A stretch of DNA of 64,000 nucleotides from Candidatus Altimarinota bacterium (lineage in GTDB: Bacteria; Patescibacteriota; Gracilibacteria; UM-FILTER-43-11), in NCBI GenBank assembly GCA_028281045.1, contig JANQKP010000001.1, forward strand, positions 124,001 to 188,000, written 5' to 3'. This document shows, piece by piece, positions 58,042 through 64,000 of the stretch; within the stretch, counting starts at the first letter, position 1; each line of letters begins with the position of its first letter. Made by a program: the position numbers and the translations under genes. The notes under the pieces were generated by a model. The model saw nothing but the letters and a program-made list of their open reading frames with translations. It did no database searches and was not told where the DNA came from.

Positions 58042-60438
58042 ATGGCAACTCCTAGAGATAAAAAACTCATTCTTTGGTTCAAGGAATTGGGTATTTCTGA
58101 CGTACCTCTTGTAGGGGGTAAAAACGCTTCCCTTGGGGAAATGTATAAAAACCTCACCAAGAAAAAGGTAAACATTCCAAATGGTTTTGCCGTAACCGCG
58201 CACGCTTATCATTACCTGATTGAAGAAGCAGGCATTAAGGATGAAATACAGGAGATTTTAAGCGATTTAAATATTAAAGACATAGATAACCTGCAGGAAC
58301 GTGGGCATAAGGTGCGTAGCACCATTATGCGTGCCAAATTCCCCGAGGATTTAGAAGATGCGATCATCAAGGCGTATAAGCAGATGGAAAAGATGTATGG
58401 AAAGAACTGTGATGTGGCTGTACGTAGTTCAGCGACTGCAGAAGATCTACCAGATGCCTCTTTTGCAGGACAACAAGAAACGTTCCTAAATGTACGTGGA
58501 AATTACCGCCTAATTGAAGACTGTAAACGTTGTTTTGCTTCGCTATTTACCGATCGCGCCATTGTGTACCGCGAGGAGCAAGGCTATGACCATTTCTCTA
58601 TTGGGCTTTCTATTGCCGTCCAAAAAATGGTGCGTTCTGACATTGCTTCAAGTGGGGTGATGTTCTCTATCGACACCGAAACCGGGTTTAAAAACGCCGT
58701 ACTTATTAACGGGGCCTACGGGCTTGGAGAGAACGTGGTACAAGGCGCGGTAAACCCCGATGAATTCTACGTATTTAAACCAACGCTAGATAAATATAGA
58801 CCTATTATTTCCAAAAGACTTGGGGATAAAGCCATTAAAATGGAATATGCTGCAGCCGGTGGAAAATCGCCTGTAGTGAATGTAAAAACCTCTAAAAAAG
58901 ATCGTCAAAAGTTCTGTATTACAGATGACGAAGTTTTAAAACTAGCACACTGGGCTAAAATCATTGAAGACCACTACTCAAAAGAAGCCGGATACTTCAA
59001 GCCAATGGACATGGAATGGGCTAAGGATGGTCACACCGGAGAGCTCTTTATTGTACAAGCCAGACCAGAAACGGTGCAGTCTCAAAAAGACGTGAATGTA
59101 CTGGAAAATTACCACCTGAAAGAGCACGGTGACATCATCACCAAGGGGTCCCCTGTTGGATCTAAAATTGGTACCGGTAAGGCTCGCGTGATCATGAGCC
59201 CAGACCAAATCAAAAGCTTTAAAGCGGGTGAAGTCCTCGTGACCGATATGACCGATCCAGACTGGGTGCCTATTATGAAAATTGCTTCTGCCATTGTCAC
59301 CAATCGCGGTGGAAGAACCTGTCACGCGGCTATTATTTCGCGTGAACTTGGTATTCCTTGTGTGGTGGGAACCAATGATGCAACAAGCAAGATTAAAACG
59401 GGTCAAATGGTAACAGTAGCCCCCGAAGGTGAAGCCGGAAATGTGTACAAAGGAGAACTGAAATACACGGTTAAAAGAACGAATTTAGAAAACCTAAAAC
59501 AGCATCCGAAAACGAAGATCATGATGAATATCGGAAACCCCGATATCGCCTTTAGAAACAGCTTTATTCCAAATGCTGGAGTGGGCCTAGCTCGTCTAGA
59601 ATTCATCATCAATGATTACATTAAGATTCACCCCCTAGCCCTGCTTAATTTCAAGAAATTAGACTCGAAATTGAAGCATGAAATTGAAGACATGACTCCT
59701 GGCTACAAAGATAAATCCGAATTCTTTGTAGACAAGCTCGCTCAAGGAGTGGCGACACTTGCTGCGGCCTTTTATCCGAACGATGTCATTGTTCGCCTGA
59801 GCGACTTTAAATCGAATGAATACGCGAATTTAGTTGGTGGACAAGGCTTTGAACCGGATGAAGAAAATCCTATGATCGGATGGCGTGGAGCGAGTCGTTA
59901 CTACGACCCCGTTTACAGAGACGCTTTTGCCTTAGAATGTAAAGCCATGAAGCGCGTACGCGATGAAATGGGACTTCATAATCTAAAGCTCATGGTGCCA
60001 TTCTGTAGAACCGTAGAAGAAGGTAAAAAAGTGATCGCAGAAATGAAGAAAAACGGTCTAAAACAAGGTGAAAATGGCCTAGAGCTGTATGTGATGTGTG
60101 AAATCCCAAGTAACGTGATTCTAGGCGAAGAATTCGCCAAAATCTTCGATGGATTCTCTATTGGATCTAACGATCTCACTCAGCTTACTCTAGGAGTAGA
60201 TCGAGACAGCGCCCTAGTTTCTCATGTTTACGATGAAAACAACGCTGCCGTGAAGACCTTAATCAAGCAAATCATTGGAATTGCTAAGAAACATAAGCGA
60301 AAAGTGGGTATTTGTGGGCAAGCCCCAAGTGATTACCCAGAATTTGCCAAATTCTTAGTCAAAGAAGGTATAGATACCATGTCATTAAACCCGGATACGG
60401 TGGTGAAAACCATGCTCGATATCACCAAGAAGAAATAA
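58042..60438 (+). CDS. ppsA: Phosphoenolpyruvate synthase
   Basis: 798 residues, close to the usual 790. It makes PEP from pyruvate and ATP. Domains: N-terminal ATP-grasp (VGGKNASLGEMYKNL, VRSSATAEDLPDASFAGQQETFLNV), central phosphohistidine domain with GGRTCHAAIISRELGIPCVVG, C-terminal TIM-barrel PEP/pyruvate domain (SIGSNDLTQLTLGVDRDS, VGICGQAP). In a fermentative CPR cell it may run toward PEP or toward pyruvate with ATP gain. A terminator follows. Confidence 0.96.
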   Translation: MATPRDKKLILWFKELGISDVPLVGGKNASLGEMYKNLTKKKVNIPNGFAVTAHAYHYLIEEAGIKDEIQEILSDLNIKDIDNLQERGHKVRSTIMRAKFPEDLEDAIIKAYKQMEKMYGKNCDVAVRSSATAEDLPDASFAGQQETFLNVRGNYRLIEDCKRCFASLFTDRAIVYREEQGYDHFSIGLSIAVQKMVRSDIASSGVMFSIDTETGFKNAVLINGAYGLGENVVQGAVNPDEFYVFKPTLDKYRPIISKRLGDKAIKMEYAAAGGKSPVVNVKTSKKDRQKFCITDDEVLKLAHWAKIIEDHYSKEAGYFKPMDMEWAKDGHTGELFIVQARPETVQSQKDVNVLENYHLKEHGDIITKGSPVGSKIGTGKARVIMSPDQIKSFKAGEVLVTDMTDPDWVPIMKIASAIVTNRGGRTCHAAIISRELGIPCVVGTNDATSKIKTGQMVTVAPEGEAGNVYKGELKYTVKRTNLENLKQHPKTKIMMNIGNPDIAFRNSFIPNAGVGLARLEFIINDYIKIHPLALLNFKKLDSKLKHEIEDMTPGYKDKSEFFVDKLAQGVATLAAAFYPNDVIVRLSDFKSNEYANLVGGQGFEPDEENPMIGWRGASRYYDPVYRDAFALECKAMKRVRDEMGLHNLKLMVPFCRTVEEGKKVIAEMKKNGLKQGENGLELYVMCEIPSNVILGEEFAKIFDGFSIGSNDLTQLTLGVDRDSALVSHVYDENNAAVKTLIKQIIGIAKKHKRKVGICGQAPSDYPEFAKFLVKEGIDTMSLNPDTVVKTMLDITKKK

Positions 60439-60462
60439 GAGCAAAAAATTACGCTTCCCCCT

Positions 60463-60490
60463 AAAAAGCCGCTTACCCTAGCGGCTTTTT
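60463..60490 (+). terminator. Intrinsic terminator of ppsA
   Basis: AAAAAGCCGCT-TACCCT-AGCGGCTTTTT, an 11-pair stem with A and T tails. Confidence 0.93.
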
Positions 60491-60495
60491 AATGC

Positions 60496-60524
60496 TTGAC
60501 AAATTTTAATTAATAGCCTAAAAT
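60496..60524 (+). promoter_or_regulatory. Strong promoter of the candidate small RNA
   Basis: TTGACA, 17-base spacer, TAAAAT, six bases after the ppsA terminator. No ORF of useful size begins in the 130 bases behind it. Confidence 0.75.
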
Positions 60525-60530
60525 GCCCTA

Positions 60531-60656
60531 AAAGCTAAGGGCTAGTAACGAATTCATTTTGCGCCCCAAAGCACCTGGCAACTCCCCTCTTTAATTTAAT
60601 TAAAAGCTAGAGGAGGTGCGCCAGAAAACTAAGAATCACACGCGATGGCGTTTTTT
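60531..60656 (+). ncRNA. Candidate structured small RNA, class not recognised
   Basis: About 126 bases from the predicted start to a short terminator-like ACGC-GATG-GCGT plus T run at 60640-60656. Pairing segments: CCTCT (60586) with AGAGG (60609). GCACC (60571) with GGTGC (60615) and the adjoining TGGC (60576) with GCCA (60620) lie in the order a-b-a'-b' and could form a pseudoknot or exclude each other. It does not match the 6S, SRP, tmRNA, RNase P, T-box or common riboswitch signatures I know. It could also be a leader read into the next gene. Confidence 0.45.
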
Positions 60657-60679
60657 GTGTATTTTAAGGCGAAAAACCA

Positions 60680-60708
60680 TTGCAAAATGACGTGTTTTTT
60701 GGTATAAT
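60680..60708 (+). promoter_or_regulatory. Promoter of the giant right-end gene
   Basis: TTGCAA, 17-base spacer, TATAAT with TGG ahead. It ends 25 bases before the ATG at 60734. Confidence 0.8.
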
Positions 60709-60733
60709 ATATAGATTTATTTAATAAGGTTTT

Positions 60734-63700
60734 ATGCACCTAAATCACCTGTCTAGACACTCATGGGATTTTAGCTTCAAAAACAGCGAGAAAATGCTGT
60801 TTGTTGACATGCCTAAAAGCGTTGATGAAAGGCTTTCTGCTATTGATGCAGAAATCGCTGAACTTAATGCCAGCTTAGAGGGTGAAAATGACATCGCTAA
60901 GCGTATATCAGTAAAGGATAGAATTGCTGAGCTTACAGAGGAGGAAGCAAAACTAAACCTGATCAGATTAGAAAAAGGTGACAACTCTTCTGCCCTACTT
61001 CTCTATGGACTAGAAAATACCCTTAAGACTGCTCAAGACCGAGAAAAACAAGCTAAGGCCATTTTAGAAAGTGGTGGAATACCAGATGAAGACCTAAGCA
61101 CCCTAGAGGCAAAGACTGAACTTGTTGAAAATGCCCTAAAAAACTTCAAAGGAGATATTAGCAACAAAGAACAGATGAGGGATGCAGTCTTAGATCTAGG
61201 GATCTATAGAGATGCTATTTCTAAAATTGATGAAGGTAATTTTCAATTCGATGACATTAGAAAAATTGCCGTTGGAACAGACCTTGGTCCTTTCCTAAGC
61301 ACAACCATTGGAGGTGAAATCCAAGCGGCTATGCAACAGATCATCACATCTGAAAACGTAGCCATGGCCCTATATGATGAGAGAGCAGAAAGAGCTAGGC
61401 AAGTAGACCGTGACTGGAAACAGCATGTAGATGAAACCAATCTTACGCTTGCAGCCCTAGAAGGCTTACAGGCAGAACTTAGTCTACAAGTACTACCTGA
61501 AAATAAAGGAAAAAGAAAAAGAGTTCTGAAAAAGTGGGCCAAAGGAAAAAGAAAGCTAAGCGCTCTAAGGGACCTTTGGATTACAGATAAACTGGAAGCC
61601 ATTGTAACCTCAGAAAATCCACAGGCGGAATTCCAGCATTACATTGATATTATTAAGAAATCTCTTGAAGATCGCTTGACTTGGCAAAGAGAGCACGCCA
61701 TTAAAATTGAAAAAGAACAGGCACAAAATAAGAAACTACTTCAAGCGGTGCCACCTAGAACTTTAGAGGCAGTGAAAAATTATCTGCTTCAAGCCATTGA
61801 GCTAAAGAGTGGCCAGCTTGAAAGAAACTTCACCGCAAGACATAAAAAGCTCCAAGCTCGCTTTAAAGAACTTCAAGCTAAAGGTGGAATGCAGGTTGAA
61901 GACGCTGAGCAGCTAGAAAATTTTGAACTCTACTTAAGTGCTGAAGGACTTGAAATCTTACTAGCTCAACTTAAACCTGAAGAAATTGACGATAGATTGA
62001 AATTAGCTGAACAAGCTTTAGACATAAGCTCAGAAGAAGATTCAGCATCTGTAGCTAGAAAAACCATTGAAGCTCTTGAAAAAGCAAATAATGTAACGGA
62101 GGTTAAAGAAATTCTAAGCCAGAATTTAACTGAAGGTGAAAATCTAGAATATGTAAGCAATGGTGAGTTTGAAGCAGAATATCGCAAATACACTGCTACA
62201 GGATTCATGGTTTTTGCAGAAAGTAGTGAGGGTCACTGGAAAATCATCATAGACAAGGATGCAATAGAAAATGATGAAAACTTCGAAAGAGTTAAAAATC
62301 AACTCACCCATGAACTACTTCATCTTGAATTTGAAACAGATGAAACTCTGAAGCGTAAAACTTTAGATATGCTCAAGAAGGACACTCAGAAATGGGATGA
62401 AATTCAAAGAGCCTTCTTTGCTGCAGTAAAGGGTAAATTCCCACCAGATTACAGAGGTCAAGGAAGACCAAGTCTTGAAGACTGGAAAGAGGAAGACATT
62501 GCCAGTGAGCTTTATGCAATGCAAGACATATGGAGAGAGCCATATGATGAAAACAATAAGCATCCAATGAATATTCTTCGTGGACTTATTTTAACCACCC
62601 CACTTGGAGTTATGGCTCATGGAGCAGAGGCCATGGCTTCCATGTTCCCTGAGGAACTTATGGGAATGGAGGATGAGTATGCAGAAGATAATCTTAGATG
62701 GGAATATCATGGTGCCGAGGAAAATGAAGAAAATGCAGATGATGAAATGCCATCAGATGCTATTGGTGCAGACAGTGGAGGTGACGAAGACAATGTAGAA
62801 GAAGGTAAGAAAACCCCTGAAGAGGTTATACGAGACAATCAAAAGATTGCGGAACATATTCAGAGACTTGAAACGAGTGAGCACAAAAAGCACCTGCCAG
62901 GAGTAGCAGGTACGCTCGCTGGAATGAAGAAGTACAACGAAAACACACTTAAGCTTCTAAAGGGAAATATGACCCCAGGAGTACTGGCAGCGGCCGCAGC
63001 TCGTAATGAAAAAATTGAAGAAGATGTTAAGGGCATTGAACAGATGCTATCTGAAGCCAGTGAAAATGTGGGAAATGAACGCATCGATGGATTTAGAAAG
63101 CTAATGCTACGTACTTCATTCATGTCTATTGCAGACGTAATGGAGCTGTTTAAAGAATCTTACGAGTATATTGGTCGTCGTCATCAACGTCGTAAACAAG
63201 ATCATGCTGCCAGACTTGGAATGGCCCTGTTCAAGGGAACCACCTGGGAACATGAAGCTAGAGCTCGCCAACTGAAAGCGGAAGCCGAAGAGGTTTCTGA
63301 ATGGGAAGGGCGTCTAGAGAATCTGGATGCATGGCAACTTCAAGAAGTGGTCAAAAAAATGGCAACAGGGCCGTATCAATCTCCAGATCAACTTAAAGCC
63401 GTACTTAGAATCCTGGCGAAAAAAGGTCGTATTGATTGGAGAGATAAATACCTGTGGATCACCATCAATAAGCTTCAAAATGCTGTTCACCTTTCTCCTG
63501 AAGATGAAGTACTTCTTCATAATCCTACAATGCTTCGTACGAAGCTACATACCGCTATGGGTGAAATCTGGGATTATGATGAATTCCTTTCTCTTGAGCG
63601 TAACAACGAAAGTAGTTATCAAAGTGAAAAAGAAAAATATAATCCAATGCTAGATAAGATTCAGAGAAATCTTACCTATCATATGGATACCCTGCTTAAG

Positions 63701-64000
63701 AAATTTAGAAATGGAGAAAATGTAGACCCACAAGAATATGAAGCGGCTATTGAGTATGCAATCGTAAATGGTAAGTCAAATTCAGAAACAGCTATGTTCC
63801 ATATTATTGCAGGTATGGCCGAAGGTCTAATTGGTCCAGATCGTGGTCAGGCCCTAGATAAACATCTGAATAAATGGCCGGCAACACAATGGATCTTTGC
63901 CCAAAGTCCACCGTGGAGTCAGAAAGACTTCATGAAACTTTGTAATGATGAATTCAAAAAGGATTTTGACAAAGGCTCAGTAGGACCTCATTTCCAAAAC
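60734..64000 (+). CDS. Giant protein of unknown family with HELLH motif, 3' end cut by window
   Basis: 1089 codons open to the window edge, absent from the track because no stop is reached. Only minus-strand and shifted shadows were listed there. The first 500 residues are strongly coiled-coil (SVDERLSAIDAEIAELNASL and many Glu/Lys/Leu helices). LTHELLHLEFETD at about 525 is an HExxH zinc-peptidase-like motif. An acidic region follows at about 650-700 (EENEENADDEMPSD). No signal peptide is seen; one moderately hydrophobic segment (ILTTPLGVMAHGAEAM) may be buried rather than membranous. It does not obviously resemble the two giant paralogues. Confidence 0.78.
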   Translation, partial: MHLNHLSRHSWDFSFKNSEKMLFVDMPKSVDERLSAIDAEIAELNASLEGENDIAKRISVKDRIAELTEEEAKLNLIRLEKGDNSSALLLYGLENTLKTAQDREKQAKAILESGGIPDEDLSTLEAKTELVENALKNFKGDISNKEQMRDAVLDLGIYRDAISKIDEGNFQFDDIRKIAVGTDLGPFLSTTIGGEIQAAMQQIITSENVAMALYDERAERARQVDRDWKQHVDETNLTLAALEGLQAELSLQVLPENKGKRKRVLKKWAKGKRKLSALRDLWITDKLEAIVTSENPQAEFQHYIDIIKKSLEDRLTWQREHAIKIEKEQAQNKKLLQAVPPRTLEAVKNYLLQAIELKSGQLERNFTARHKKLQARFKELQAKGGMQVEDAEQLENFELYLSAEGLEILLAQLKPEEIDDRLKLAEQALDISSEEDSASVARKTIEALEKANNVTEVKEILSQNLTEGENLEYVSNGEFEAEYRKYTATGFMVFAESSEGHWKIIIDKDAIENDENFERVKNQLTHELLHLEFETDETLKRKTLDMLKKDTQKWDEIQRAFFAAVKGKFPPDYRGQGRPSLEDWKEEDIASELYAMQDIWREPYDENNKHPMNILRGLILTTPLGVMAHGAEAMASMFPEELMGMEDEYAEDNLRWEYHGAEENEENADDEMPSDAIGADSGGDEDNVEEGKKTPEEVIRDNQKIAEHIQRLETSEHKKHLPGVAGTLAGMKKYNENTLKLLKGNMTPGVLAAAAARNEKIEEDVKGIEQMLSEASENVGNERIDGFRKLMLRTSFMSIADVMELFKESYEYIGRRHQRRKQDHAARLGMALFKGTTWEHEARARQLKAEAEEVSEWEGRLENLDAWQLQEVVKKMATGPYQSPDQLKAVLRILAKKGRIDWRDKYLWITINKLQNAVHLSPEDEVLLHNPTMLRTKLHTAMGEIWDYDEFLSLERNNESSYQSEKEKYNPMLDKIQRNLTYHMDTLLKKFRNGENVDPQEYEAAIEYAIVNGKSNSETAMFHIIAGMAEGLIGPDRGQALDKHLNKWPATQWIFAQSPPWSQKDFMKLCNDEFKKDFDKGSVGPHFQN

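Noticed and set aside
60637-60700. Resemblance of CGCGATGGCGTTTTTTGTG to a fluoride riboswitch start
   Set aside because: Only the GATGG core matches; the second half of the aptamer and its pairing are absent, and the downstream gene is not a fluoride exporter.
1-64000. Genetic code 25 (TGA = glycine)
   Set aside because: Conserved genes are complete without in-frame TGA, and the only tRNA-Gly seen has anticodon TCC. The absence of TGA stops is still reported as a finding.
1-64000. CRISPR arrays, insertion sequences, prophage genes, rRNA
   Set aside because: No regularly spaced repeats, transposase, integrase, phage structural or rRNA sequences were seen.

Overview
The window is 64 kb of compact, AT-leaning bacterial chromosome with short intergenic gaps. 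No insertion sequences, prophage, CRISPR array or rRNA were seen. Gene content suggests a member of the Candidate Phyla Radiation (Patescibacteria), possibly Peregrinibacteria/Gracilibacteria-like. The pointers are a five-gene run of small two-helix pilin-like proteins of the kind seen in CPR genomes, S-layer-homology (SLH) proteins plus a sortase, many family-less proteins, and stop-codon use. Of 59 stop codons read individually, 48 are TAA, 11 are TAG and none is TGA. The same genes are full length without in-frame TGA, so TGA looks vacant rather than recoded. The taxonomic placement is inference.

Layout. 0-5.9 kb: the end of a D-Ala-D-Ala ligase, a K+ channel, an acyltransferase-like membrane protein, tRNA-Gly(TCC), a tandem pair of membrane paralogues, an FG-GAP/ASPIC surface protein and a DUF1761 protein. 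6-8.9 kb: a class B penicillin-binding protein and a SLOG/LOG-like protein. 8.9-12 kb: secE-nusG-(unknown)-rplK-rplA-dut, with a strong promoter and a probable L1-binding site. 12-15.5 kb (minus): a CIRCE-controlled hrcA-ruvC-TPR-unknown-unknown operon. 15.5-22.3 kb: an NlpC/P60-like protein, secA, a FecR/Ig-like protein, mltG and ybaB. 22.4-24.1 kb: rpsU-der.

24.1-31.7 kb is the most unusual block: two diverged copies of a two-gene module (a >1000-residue protein of unknown family followed by a small protein beginning MC[ED]xHH). Three of its four genes have their own recognisable promoter. 31.7-42 kb: a DsbA-like lipoprotein, then dnaX, a 5-formyl-THF cyclo-ligase, glyA, an SLH-S41 protease, maf, purA, a CYTH protein, an FtsA-like ATPase and a Nudix protein. 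42-47.3 kb (minus): a sortase operon, metG and the five-gene pilin-like cluster. 47.4-55.5 kb: rmuC, a UvrD-family helicase fused to a Cys-cluster nuclease, ribosomal protein S1, a membrane HExxH protein, a GNAT enzyme and recF. 55.5-60.5 kb: an M23-SLH envelope hydrolase and PEP synthase. 60.5-64 kb: a candidate small RNA and the first 1089 codons of a giant protein with a HELLH motif, cut off by the window end.

Themes. The envelope genes (Ddl, PBP, MltG, M23-SLH, S41-SLH, FecR/Ig, FG-GAP, sortase, pilin-like proteins) point to a peptidoglycan wall carrying SLH-anchored and sortase-linked proteins. Promoters are easy to read: several match TTGaca-17-TATAAT closely, some have an extended -10 (TGnTATAAT), and two divergent pairs share one -35 box. 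At some genes the promoter lies so close to the ATG that leaderless translation is likely. I used this to choose shorter starts than the ORF track for some genes. There is no gene-free stretch over 300 bases; the longest (60439-60733) holds a terminator, a promoter, the candidate RNA and a second promoter.
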